DNA from: an uncultured Bacteroidota bacterium
GTDB lineage: Bacteria > Bacteroidota > Bacteroidia > Chitinophagales > Chitinophagaceae
Assembly (NCBI GenBank): GCA_946479615.1
Contig: CAMLGR010000085.1
Coordinates: forward strand, 1-20,112
Length of the DNA: 20,112 nt
Direction: 5' to 3'
In this document: one piece after another, positions 1 to 7,190 of the stretch
How the letters are laid out: each line of letters starts with the position of its first letter
Numbering within the stretch: the first letter of the stretch is position 1
Translations under genes and position numbers: made by a program
Notes under the pieces: generated by a model
What the model was told of the DNA's origin: nothing
What the model saw: only the letters and a program-made list of their open reading frames with translations
The model's database searches: none

Positions 1-66
1 TTAATCGTTGGCCGTATTTCGCATTACCCCGTATTCACCTTAGCGTACCTGCACATGGGCATTTTA

Positions 67-351
67 CTATACATCAACTTTCTTCACACCTGCATCGAAT
101 GCAGTTTTTGCAGCATCTGCAGAAGCCATTTGGGCTGCATATGGAGTGTTCTTTTTAGAACCCTTGAAACCCATTTTACCGGCACTGCTCCAGGAAATAA
201 CCTGGCCATTCTTGTTGGTAAGGCTGATAATGATGTTGTTGAAAGTGGCAGAGATATGGGCGTCGCCATAGGCATCTACTTTTACCACTCTTTTCTTGGA
301 AGACGCTTTTGGACCACCCTGCGCTCCCTGTTGTGCTTGTGCTTTTGCCAT
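67..351 (-). CDS. rpsK: 30S ribosomal protein S11, C-terminus apparently lost to sequence errors
   Basis: S11 is a small-subunit platform protein near the 3' end of 16S rRNA. The visible 94 residues carry the family's core ([16 protein letters not shown], then [20 protein letters not shown]) and end at GVKKVDV followed by two stop codons. S11 is normally about 125-130 residues, continuing YVKGPGAGRE. The next bases on the minus strand still resemble that continuation (YVK, P, AG, then IR) but with one-base insertions and deletions and several G-to-T changes. The true gene therefore probably runs off the left edge and the stop at 67-69 is artificial. It follows rpsM after an unusually long 143-base gap. 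The start at 351 gives the usual lysine- and glutamine-rich N-terminus. Identity is near certain; the 3' end is not reliable. Confidence 0.95.
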   Translation of the reverse strand: MAKAQAQQGAQGGPKASSKKRVVKVDAYGDAHISATFNNIIISLTNKNGQVISWSSAGKMGFKGSKKNTPYAAQMASADAAKTAFDAGVKKVDV

Positions 352-389
352 GATTGTGTACTGAGGTAATCTTTAAGTTTTAAAAATCG

Positions 390-489
390 ACCGGTATAAC
401 CCGGTTAACCAATTCCTCCTGCCGACTTACTGCGCGATCCGGAACTGATTCTTCTGGTAAGTCACTGCCGGTGACGAGGTCACCGGCAG
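390..489 (-). other. structured rpsM-rpsK intercistronic spacer with strong hairpin
   Basis: The 143-base spacer between rpsM and rpsK holds a perfect 11-bp inverted repeat (CTGCCGGTGAC at 465-475 and its complement at 479-489, 3-base loop), starting 5 bases after the rpsM stop. A smaller one lies at 390-405 (ACCGG, 6-base loop, CCGGT). Neither is followed by a T-run on the minus strand, so neither looks like an intrinsic terminator. Roles as an RNA-processing or stability element, or as a ribosomal-protein binding site, are inference. Confidence 0.6.
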
Positions 490-494
490 CCAAT

Positions 495-875
495 TTATTT
501 CTTCGGCGCCTTCTTTTTACCGGCTACCGTCTTACGTTTACCTTTTCTTGTACGGCTGTTTGTCTTGGTACGCTGACCACGAACCGGCAACCCTTTACGA
601 TGACGAAGACCACGGTAACAGGCAATATCCAGCAAACGCTTGATACTGGTCTGTACTTCAGAACGCAACTGTCCTTCCACTTTCAGTTCTTCAGTGATCG
701 TGTTACGAATGGCATTCAGATCATCATCATTCCACTCGTGCACTTTCTTATCACGACTGATGCTATTCTTATCGAGGATATACTTTGCAGTAGAAGGTCC
801 GATACCATATATATAGGTAAGACCAATTTCTCCTCTTTTACTTTTGGGTAAATCAACACCGGCAATACGAGCCAT
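495..875 (-). CDS. rpsM: 30S ribosomal protein S13
   Basis: S13 lies in the head of the 30S subunit and contacts the P-site tRNA and the 50S subunit. The 126-residue product shows the family's start ([10 protein letters not shown]), the helix-two-turn-helix region around [14 protein letters not shown], the [21 protein letters not shown] signature near residues 87-107, and a lysine/arginine-rich tail. Length is normal to slightly long (E. coli S13 is 118). It lies 31 bases after rpmJ and before rpsK, the usual order infA-rpmJ-rpsM-rpsK. It is most likely transcribed from the promoter ahead of infA. Confidence 0.99.
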   Translation of the reverse strand: MARIAGVDLPKSKRGEIGLTYIYGIGPSTAKYILDKNSISRDKKVHEWNDDDLNAIRNTITEELKVEGQLRSEVQTSIKRLLDIACYRGLRHRKGLPVRGQRTKTNSRTRKGKRKTVAGKKKAPKK

Positions 876-906
876 ATAGAATTCTAAATTTTAATGTTTA
901 AATTAA

Positions 907-1023
907 TTATCCCTGACGCTGCTTGAAGCGGGGATTCTTTTTGTTGATTACATACAGCTTGCCTTTCCGACGAACGATCTTGCAATCAACGCTGCGCTTT
1001 TTAATAGATGCTCTTACTTTCAT
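907..1023 (-). CDS. rpmJ: 50S ribosomal protein L36, zinc-free type
   Basis: A 38-residue ORF begins [11 protein letters not shown] and ends NPRFKQRQG, unmistakably L36, which packs against 23S rRNA in the large subunit. The zinc-binding form has three cysteines and a histidine. Here only one cysteine remains (residue 14); the other ligand positions are Ser11, Asn27 and a Phe near residue 33, so this is the zinc-free variant. It lies 11 bases after infA and 31 bases before rpsM, in one operon. The gene is short but length, start and stop all fit the family. Confidence 0.97.
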   Translation of the reverse strand: MKVRASIKKRSVDCKIVRRKGKLYVINKKNPRFKQRQG

Positions 1024-1034
1024 TTTTATAAGCT

Positions 1035-1253
1035 TTACTTGTACCTGAATGTTATTCTTCCCTTTGATAAGTCATAGGGGCTCATCTCCACACCCACTTT
1101 ATCACCCGGTAAAATCCGTATGTAGTGCATTCTCATTTTTCCTGAGATCGTAGCAAGGATTTCGTGGCCGTTTTCGAGCTTTACCCTGAACATGGCGTTC
1201 GATAAAGCCTCTACGATTGTTCCATCCTGCTTGATTAGCGGTTGTTTAGACAT
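1035..1253 (-). CDS. infA: translation initiation factor IF-1
   Basis: IF-1 is a single OB-fold protein that binds the ribosomal A site during initiation. The 72-residue product has the usual length and motifs: [24 protein letters not shown], then [16 protein letters not shown] and ending GRITFRYK. It is the first gene of this ribosomal operon here: its upstream neighbour is not map or secY but an unrelated small gene. A Bacteroidota promoter box sits about 16 bases before its start codon. Confidence 0.99.
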   Translation of the reverse strand: MSKQPLIKQDGTIVEALSNAMFRVKLENGHEILATISGKMRMHYIRILPGDKVGVEMSPYDLSKGRITFRYK

Positions 1254-1269
1254 ACAAATTTTAGGGGTG

Positions 1270-1277
1270 CAAAGATA
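1270..1277 (-). promoter_or_regulatory. -7 promoter box for the infA operon
   Basis: On the minus strand this reads TATCTTTG, a full match to the Bacteroidota -7 consensus TAnnTTTG, followed by C, with the infA ATG 16 bases downstream. A convincing TTTG at -33 is not visible; the upstream stretch is T-rich. It suggests a short leader and that infA starts a transcript. Confidence 0.7.
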
Positions 1278-1375
1278 GGAGTACCAACCCGAAAAAAGAA
1301 AAATAGACCCTTTTTTTTCAGAATGCGTGGGTAAAAAGAAAGTAAAAGTTCAATTTAAGCCTAAAATGCTCCTTT

Positions 1376-1771
1376 TCAATGCATTTCCAGGGGCACTTTG
1401 GTCATATCCAGGTGCAGATTTTGAAGCTGGTGCACCTGCAGGGGAATACTGAAATGGCGCCTGTCCTCCCGCCACCACATTTCCACGTTGGAAAAATCGC
1501 CTTTTTTAGGGGTTACCAGACGAAAAGAATCCTTTTTGTACTTGACACCCCCGTCCTGCTCTTCTTTCGTAAAACCAAGATTGGCAAGCTGGATGTCGTC
1601 CACGGGGATGGCGCGCATTTCTTCCATACTATACCAGAATTCCTGCACCCCGTTATTGACCAGGGCCTGGTGATCCTCATGGCTGACCTTTACCACCGTT
1701 CCTGTTCTCTCAATGCCTTCGTCATTTACGGAAATAATATCGCCGGGTTTAAGATCTACTAGTTTGAGCAT
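1376..1771 (-). CDS. conserved small protein of unknown function
   Basis: The product is 131 residues, soluble and acidic in its first half, with no signal peptide or membrane segment. It opens LKLVDLKPGDIISVNDEGIE, a pattern suggesting a small beta-barrel-like N-terminal part, then YSMEEMRAIPVDDIQLANLGF. The 'IPV..I.L..LGF' run resembles a small Bacteroidota family found both in chromosomes and prophages; I recall that resemblance but know no function. The C-terminal half ends in an aromatic and histidine-rich stretch (VHQLQNLHLDMT). It is a stand-alone gene upstream of infA on the same strand, 122 bases away. No clear -7 box was found before its start, though a 7-bp hairpin lies at 1808-1831. 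Confidence 0.75.
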   Translation of the reverse strand: MLKLVDLKPGDIISVNDEGIERTGTVVKVSHEDHQALVNNGVQEFWYSMEEMRAIPVDDIQLANLGFTKEEQDGGVKYKKDSFRLVTPKKGDFSNVEMWWREDRRHFSIPLQVHQLQNLHLDMTKVPLEMH

Positions 1772-2140
1772 AGCAATTCGTTTTAATGTTATCCGAATTT
1801 AAGAAAATCTGAAGACTTCTTAAGCTTCAGAATCGCCAAATTGTAAAAGTCAGATTATTGATGGGATGTTTTAATCAACAACTAAAGAGATGCCGCTGCC
1901 GTTCTGACATTTATTTTTAAATTTTTTTTATACATGATCAACTGTTTAACTTCGTTTTTACTTTGTAAAAACGAAGTTAAACAGTTGATCATTTTTTCTA
2001 CGACATCTCTATTCCCGGACGTTTTTACAGGAACCCCTTAAAACAGAATATAAGTAATTGGTAAACAATATTTTGTAATCGAATTTGGGGGGATGGTTTG
2101 AAAAATATTTCTCCGACATCTTCTCTGACATCGAAATAGC
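1772..2140. other. gene-free AT-rich stretch with repeated GACATC words
   Basis: No supported gene lies here. The stretch contains a small hairpin at 1808-1831 (TCTGAAG, 10-base loop, CTTCAGA), the 28-bp palindrome listed separately, and several GACAT or GACATC words (near 1896, 2002, 2115 and 2126). Together with the gene remnant to its right it looks like an accessory scar between the ribosomal and efflux operons. Confidence 0.6.
1934..1992. repeat. perfect 28-bp palindrome with 3-base loop
   Basis: The left arm at 1934-1961 begins ATGATCAACTGTTTAACTTC and is exactly complementary to 1965-1992; the loop is TTT. On the plus strand the right arm runs into T6, as in an intrinsic terminator, but no plus-strand gene lies upstream. 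On the minus strand it lies between the efflux operon and the 131-residue gene. It could be a long terminator-like hairpin, a regulator site or the trace of a mobile element. Confidence 0.9.
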
Positions 2141-2320
2141 TTATAGGTACTTATAATTAACCTTATAATGGCCATCCCTGTCACTGCCCATACGTTCAAT
2201 CAATTCTAATTTTCTCAATCCTGCAAGATGGCGATCAATGGTTCTTGATGTAACATTGAATTGTTTGGCAAGCTCCCTGACTGTTACAGATAAATTTACA
2301 AATCTCCATGCTATCCATAA
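2141..2320 (-). pseudogene. winged-helix C-terminal remnant, 5'-truncated gene
   Basis: The minus strand is open from 2320 to a stop at 2141-2143, 59 codons with no usable start and an in-frame stop just upstream at 2321-2323. It encodes a clear helix-turn-helix and wing: VRELAKQFNVTSRTIDRHL, then GLRKLELIERMGSDRDGHYKV. This pattern matches the C-terminal winged-helix of ATP-binding, RecG-C/AlbA_2-type regulators, in which the domain follows a longer N-terminal part. That part is missing here, so the gene is a fragment. It begins 18 bases after the last efflux gene. The family assignment is by recall. Confidence 0.65.
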
Positions 2321-2337
2321 TCAAAGTTTTGCTATAC

Positions 2338-3456
2338 CTACGACCTTTTCCGGTAACTAATCACCGCCCAGGTGTTCAAAACCACCGCAAAACCCAGCAG
2401 CGTCAACAAATGAGAGCGGATATCATACAGATTGCTGCCCTTCAGCACCACCATCCGCATGACCTCGATGAAATAAGATACAGGGTTGAACCGGGTAATC
2501 CATTTTGCCCAGCCTGGCATGCTATCGATGGAAGTGTAGAGACCGCTGAGGAGAATAAACACCATCATCAGGAAGAAAGAGATCAGCATGGCCTGCTGCT
2601 GGTTGCCCGTAAACGTCGAGATCAGCAAACCCAACCCGAGTACCGCCAGTAAATAGACAGCAGAAAAGACATAGATAGTCAGGAAACTGCCGGCAGGCAC
2701 AATTCCATAGGCCACCCACGAGATCAGGAAGCCAACAGAAAGTACCAGCAGTCCCAGTATCCAGAAAGGGATCAGCTTACCCAGAATGAACTGGTATTTT
2801 TTAACCGGTGTTACATTGATCTGCTCGATCGTGCCGATTTCCTTTTCCTTGACAATATTCAGCGAAGCAAGGAACGAGCCCACCATCGTGACCAGTATCA
2901 CCAAGATCCCCGGCACCATGAAGAATTTATAATTCAAGGAAGGATTATACCAGTTGGAAGAAGCGATCGAAATATTGGTTTCGGGACTGAACCTCGGCAT
3001 CTGGATCCATTTCAACCGGATCTCCTGGTTATAATCCTGGATAATGCTGCGCAAATAAGCCGCACCAAGATTGGCTTTTACTCCATTGATCGCATTGACC
3101 GCCAGGAACAAACCCGATTTATCTTCTTTAACCAGGTCCTTCTCAAAAGAAGCTGGTATTTCCAGTACCACGTCGGATTTATCTTTTTCGATATCATGCA
3201 GGGCCTCAGTATAAGAATTGCTGTAATCCTGTAACTGAAAATATCCTGAAGCAGTGATCTTAGTGATCAACTGGCGCGAATAATCCGAATGATCATGATC
3301 CACCACACTGAGCTGAATATTCTTGACCTCGTAATCAGCCGCCCAGGGCAATATCAATAATTGAATGATTGGCATGACGAAGATGATACGCAGGATAGCC
3401 GGGTCGCGGAAGATCTGCCTGAATTCTTTTTGCAATAAAAATTTTAACGTCCTCAT
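2338..3456 (-). CDS. ABC-2 type permease, YbhR-like
   Basis: This is one of two membrane subunits of the efflux ABC transporter. The 372-residue product follows the ABC2_membrane_3 plan: a cytoplasmic start (LLQKEFRQIFRDPAILR), a first membrane helix at about residues 21-39, a periplasmic domain of about 140 residues, then five or so helices from about residue 178 to the end. The motif VKEKEIGTIEQINVTPV between the second and third helices is typical of the family. Length is close to E. coli YbhR. Its start overlaps the stop of the preceding permease by four bases (ATGA), indicating translational coupling. It is the last gene of the operon and no terminator is evident behind it. Substrate cannot be read from sequence. 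Confidence 0.9.
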   Translation of the reverse strand: MRTLKFLLQKEFRQIFRDPAILRIIFVMPIIQLLILPWAADYEVKNIQLSVVDHDHSDYSRQLITKITASGYFQLQDYSNSYTEALHDIEKDKSDVVLEIPASFEKDLVKEDKSGLFLAVNAINGVKANLGAAYLRSIIQDYNQEIRLKWIQMPRFSPETNISIASSNWYNPSLNYKFFMVPGILVILVTMVGSFLASLNIVKEKEIGTIEQINVTPVKKYQFILGKLIPFWILGLLVLSVGFLISWVAYGIVPAGSFLTIYVFSAVYLLAVLGLGLLISTFTGNQQQAMLISFFLMMVFILLSGLYTSIDSMPGWAKWITRFNPVSYFIEVMRMVVLKGSNLYDIRSHLLTLLGFAVVLNTWAVISYRKRS

Positions 3457-4559
3457 GCCAAACGGATTTTAAATTTTTTAATCGCGAGAGTTAACAGGAA
3501 GATCATCATACCGCCGAGTATTAAGGTTTCCTTCCACACAGCCCCCACTCCTACTCCTTTTATCATCACATCTTTTACGATCAGGTAATACCATTTGGCC
3601 GGCACGAGATTGGAAATGATCCGCAATGGCAAAGGCATATTCTCTATCGGGAACATAAACCCGCTGAGCATGATCGTGGGAAGAAATAAACCGGTCAATG
3701 AAATAAACATCGCCGTTTGTTGTGAATCCGTAGACGAAGAGATCAATAATCCAAATGCTAAACAAGTCAATGTAAACAGGATACTTTCTGCAATTAGCAA
3801 TACTAAACTACCATTGATCGGCACATCCAGCACAAATACACTCAGGCAAAGTATACTGGCGATATTTACCATGGATAATAAAAGATAAGGAACAGCCTTC
3901 GCTACTACGATCTTCAACGGTTGTATCGGGGAAACCAGCATCACTTCCATCGTACCCATTTCCTTTTCGCGGACAACCGTGATCGCTGTCATCATCGTAC
4001 ACACCAGCATCAGCACCATTGCCATGACACCGGGCACAAAACTATACGCACCTTTCAATTGCGGGTTATACAACATCCGCATTTCAGTAGTAATGGTATA
4101 GGGCAATTTTTTTCCGTCGGTGATACGGTCCTGGTAATCCATAATGATCGCCGATGCATAGTTGGTGAGCGTACTCGCCACATTCGGGTCCGTTGCATCT
4201 GCTACCAGTTGCACCTGTGCTTTATTAAAATGCGTCAGATCTTCATTGAAATGAGCCGGGAATACAACTGCCAGTTTTATTTTTCCTTCGCGGAATACTT
4301 TCCCGATATCAGCATCGCTATATAAATTCCGCTCCACATCAAAGTACCGGCTTGCATCGAGTTGTGCTGTCAGCGAAGAAGTGGCTGCATCTTTTGAATA
4401 ATCCAGAATACCGATTTTTGCATTCTTCACTTCATTCGTCAGGGCAAAACCAAAGATGATGATCTGCACCACCGGCATACCCAACAGGATAAACATCGTC
4501 CGCTTGTCGCGGAAGATGTGATAAAATTCCTTTTTAACGAATGATAAAAACTGCTTCAT
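3453..4559 (-). CDS. ABC-2 type permease, YbhS-like
   Basis: This is the second membrane subunit of the transporter, 368 residues, a paralogue of the next gene in the operon. It has the same layout: KKEFYHIFRDKRTMFILLGM at the start, a first helix at about residues 21-40, a periplasmic domain, then a helix bundle after residue 180. The family motif VREKEMGTMEVMLVSPI lies after the second helix. The two permeases presumably form a heterodimer served by the two ATPases upstream. It starts 20 bases after the second ATPase gene and overlaps the following permease by four bases. Confidence 0.9.
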   Translation of the reverse strand: MKQFLSFVKKEFYHIFRDKRTMFILLGMPVVQIIIFGFALTNEVKNAKIGILDYSKDAATSSLTAQLDASRYFDVERNLYSDADIGKVFREGKIKLAVVFPAHFNEDLTHFNKAQVQLVADATDPNVASTLTNYASAIIMDYQDRITDGKKLPYTITTEMRMLYNPQLKGAYSFVPGVMAMVLMLVCTMMTAITVVREKEMGTMEVMLVSPIQPLKIVVAKAVPYLLLSMVNIASILCLSVFVLDVPINGSLVLLIAESILFTLTCLAFGLLISSSTDSQQTAMFISLTGLFLPTIMLSGFMFPIENMPLPLRIISNLVPAKWYYLIVKDVMIKGVGVGAVWKETLILGGMMIFLLTLAIKKFKIRLA

Positions 4560-4579
4560 AAAATACTATTCAATTATTC

Positions 4580-5326
4580 TTACCCATCGCTTCGTGTCGC
4601 CTTCCGTGCTAATTTCAGGAACACTTCATCCATTGATGCCGCCTGGAATTTTGTTTTTAATTCAACCGGCGTACCCAATGCATCTATTCTTCCATCGACC
4701 ATTACCGAAATACGGCTGCAATACTCCGCTTCATCCATATAATGCGTGGTAACGAAAACAGTAATACCGGCGGCAGCGGCGAGATAGATCATGTTCCAGA
4801 ATTCACGACGGGTAACAGGATCAACTCCGCCGGTCGGTTCATCAAGAAATACGATCTGTGGTTCATGAAAGATAGCAACGGAGAAAGCCAGTTTTTGCTT
4901 CCACCCCAGTGGCAATGCTTTTACCAGTTTATCCGATTCATTTTCCAAATGCAATTGTTCCAGAATCACACCTGTTTTTTCCTTTATAAATTTATCCGTC
5001 ATTCCATAAATGCCTGCATAGAACCGGATATTTTCTTTTACGGTAAGATCTTCATACAATGAAAACTTCTGGCTCATATAACCAATGCTTCGCTTGATCT
5101 TTTCATTTTCCTTGAACACATCAAACCCGGCAACAGATGCCCTACCGGAAGTAGGTAGCGAAAGACCACAAAGCATTCGCATGGCCGTCGTTTTACCCGC
5201 CCCATTGGCACCAAGAAAACCAAAGATCTCTCCCTTCTTCACTTCAAAGGAGATAGCATCCACTGCCGTGAAATCACCAAAACGCTTGGTCAGTTGTTCA
5301 GCAATTATGACGTTATCTTTACTCAT
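4580..5326 (-). CDS. ABC transporter ATP-binding protein (NBD2), degenerate signature
   Basis: This ATPase subunit has 248 residues from the chosen ATG. Walker A is GANGAGKTT (39-47), Walker B is VFLDE with Glu163, and the H-loop His195 lies in TTHYMDEA. The usual LSGG signature is replaced by ALPLGWKQK (about 137-145), a variant I know from YbhF-type second domains. A longer reading to 5353 exists, but the ATG at 5326 gives a four-base ATGA overlap with the stop of the preceding gene and removes an unlikely nine-residue extension. E. coli YbhF fuses two such domains in one protein; here they are separate, adjacent genes. Confidence 0.92.
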   Translation of the reverse strand: MSKDNVIIAEQLTKRFGDFTAVDAISFEVKKGEIFGFLGANGAGKTTAMRMLCGLSLPTSGRASVAGFDVFKENEKIKRSIGYMSQKFSLYEDLTVKENIRFYAGIYGMTDKFIKEKTGVILEQLHLENESDKLVKALPLGWKQKLAFSVAIFHEPQIVFLDEPTGGVDPVTRREFWNMIYLAAAAGITVFVTTHYMDEAEYCSRISVMVDGRIDALGTPVELKTKFQAASMDEVFLKLARKATRSDG

Positions 5327-6243
5327 CGTTCTTTCATTAATGCCATAAAACAATCTTCGATATCAGGATTGATCTTTTTAATTTGAGCATCGCCCCACCC
5401 TTTACCAGTCAAATATTTTTTTAATTCCGCTTCACCGATCCCTTCTTTCACTACTACGTGATGAAATTCTCCGAATGGATACGCATCGACCTGCCCGGAA
5501 AATTCTTTCAGGTCATTCAGTAACTGCAACATGTTATTTCCTTTTACTGCGAGCAAAGGATTTTTAAACTGCCGGGTAATACCTTCCGGCGTATCGATAG
5601 ACATGATCGAACCATTTTGTATAAGCGCCACGCGATCGCAGAGACTGGCTTCATCCATATAAGGGGTAGAAACAAGAATGGTGATCCCCTGCTCCTTCAA
5701 TCGTTTCAGCATTTCCCAGAATTCTTTTCTCGATACTGCATCCACGCCGGTAGTAGGTTCATCGAGGAATAATACAGAAGGGCGATGGATCAATGCACAA
5801 CTAAGCGCCAGTTTTTGCTTCATACCACCGGACAATTTACCGGCGCGCCTGTCTTTGAAAGGTTCGATCTGCGAATAAATATCTTTTACAAGATCATAGT
5901 TCTCATCGATCGAAGTATTAAAAATGGTAGCGAAAAATTCCATGTTCTCCGCCACTGTCAAATCCTGGTAGAGCGAAAAGCGCCCGGGCATATATCCTAC
6001 CCGCTGCCGGATCGATTTATAATCCTTTACTACATCCAATCCATCTACAACAGCGCTGCCGCCATCAGGTAATAATAAGGTGGTCAGCACACGGAACAAT
6101 GAAGTTTTACCGGCGCCATCAGGACCGATAATGCCAAAGAGCTCGCCTTTCTTCACTTCCATGCTCACTCCTTTCAATGCATGCACCGGCTCTTTTTTGG
6201 AACCATAATTCTTGACGACATTATTGACTACTACGGCGCTCAT
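5323..6243 (-). CDS. ABC transporter ATP-binding protein (NBD1)
   Basis: This is the first of two tandem ATPases, 306 residues. Walker A is GPDGAGKTS (40-48), the signature LSGGMKQ is at 137-143, and Walker B is LFLDEPTTGVD (158-168) with Glu162. Where the H-loop histidine is expected, the sequence is VSTPYMDEAS, with Pro194 in its place. About 90 residues after residue 215 form the extra C-terminal domain common in drug-efflux ATPases. It therefore has a good signature but a poor H-loop, the reverse of its partner, suggesting a heterodimer with one proper ATP site. It starts 2 bases after the hlyD-like gene and overlaps the next ATPase by four bases. Confidence 0.92.
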   Translation of the reverse strand: MSAVVVNNVVKNYGSKKEPVHALKGVSMEVKKGELFGIIGPDGAGKTSLFRVLTTLLLPDGGSAVVDGLDVVKDYKSIRQRVGYMPGRFSLYQDLTVAENMEFFATIFNTSIDENYDLVKDIYSQIEPFKDRRAGKLSGGMKQKLALSCALIHRPSVLFLDEPTTGVDAVSRKEFWEMLKRLKEQGITILVSTPYMDEASLCDRVALIQNGSIMSIDTPEGITRQFKNPLLAVKGNNMLQLLNDLKEFSGQVDAYPFGEFHHVVVKEGIGEAELKKYLTGKGWGDAQIKKINPDIEDCFMALMKER

Positions 6244-6245
6244 GC

Positions 6246-7190
6246 TTATTTGAATTTAACTTCTCCGTACATGCCGATCTTCAACGAACCGTCATTCTTT
6301 ACTTTGATCTTCGTTGCATAAACAAGATTGGCGCGTTCGTCTTTGGTCTGGATGGTCTTCGGAGTGAATTCAGCTTTATCCGAGATCCAGGTGATCGTAC
6401 CCGGAAATTCCCTGTACTTGTCTTTTCCATCATCGATAAGGACAGTAACGGTTTGCCCCAATTTTACCTGCGGCAATTGAATGCCGGTGATATAGGCCCT
6501 TAAAGTGATAGTAGAAAGATCAGCGATCTTATACAAAGCCTTTCCCGCTGCTGTTACTTCTCCCTGTTCCGCATATTTGGTAAGAACGGTGCCCGTAAGC
6601 GGGTTGACGATATTTGCCTTTTGCAATTGATCGTTGAGTTGTGCCGCTCTTTTCGACAAGGGCTTGCTTTCACTCAGGATGCTCCTGTTTTGTGTATTGA
6701 TGTTTGATTGCTGTACATTGATCTGCTGTTGTGTAACACCCATTTCCTTTTGCAGCATATCCACCTGCGCATTAATATCATCCAGTTGTTTTTCTGTAGC
6801 GGCATCAGCCTTTACCAGGTTCTGCGTTCTTGCTCTTTCATGCAGGAGGTTATCTAATCTTGATTGTTGCACTTTTAACTGGTCCTGCAATAACTTCACC
6901 TGCGGAGCGGAGCTGCTGGTCTTTTCACCCAGCGCTTCAATGCTTGCTTCCACCTGTTCTTTTTGCAGGGAAAGATTTTCAGCATCGATCGCACCCACAA
7001 CACTATCTTTTGAAATAGTCATGCCTTCTTCAACGGCAAAAGACAATATCCGGCCGGACGATTCGGCTGATACGATCACTTCATCGGCTTCAAATGTTCC
7101 CGAAGCATCTGAATCGCTTCCACTTCCTTTGCAGGATGCAAGTAGTAAAGTAATCACAGCGGTTGTAAAAATATTTTTCATACTGATCAT
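6246..7190 (-). CDS. HlyD/YbhG-family periplasmic adaptor lipoprotein
   Basis: This membrane-fusion subunit would bridge the inner-membrane ABC permeases and the TolC channel. The 314-residue product starts with a lipoprotein signal (ITLLLASC, lipidated Cys20). It then has a first half of a lipoyl/barrel-sandwich domain (about 35-75), a long coiled coil rich in Gln (about 80-185), the second lipoyl half (NPLTGTVLTKYAEQGEVTA) and a beta-barrel domain to the end. The start at 7190 overlaps the tolC-like stop by four bases (ATGA); an ATG three codons on, at 7181, is a possible alternative. The family and architecture are secure; the transported compound is unknown. Confidence 0.92.
   Translation of the reverse strand: MISMKNIFTTAVITLLLASCKGSGSDSDASGTFEADEVIVSAESSGRILSFAVEEGMTISKDSVVGAIDAENLSLQKEQVEASIEALGEKTSSSAPQVKLLQDQLKVQQSRLDNLLHERARTQNLVKADAATEKQLDDINAQVDMLQKEMGVTQQQINVQQSNINTQNRSILSESKPLSKRAAQLNDQLQKANIVNPLTGTVLTKYAEQGEVTAAGKALYKIADLSTITLRAYITGIQLPQVKLGQTVTVLIDDGKDKYREFPGTITWISDKAEFTPKTIQTKDERANLVYATKIKVKNDGSLKIGMYGEVKFK

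Noticed and set aside
471..851. 126-codon plus-strand ORF opposite rpsM
   Set aside because: It is the antisense shadow of an unmistakable S13 gene; the same holds for the plus-strand ORF opposite rpsK.
1934..1992. Terminal inverted repeats of an insertion sequence
   Set aside because: The arms are only 3 bases apart and no transposase gene or fragment is recognisable in the gap region.
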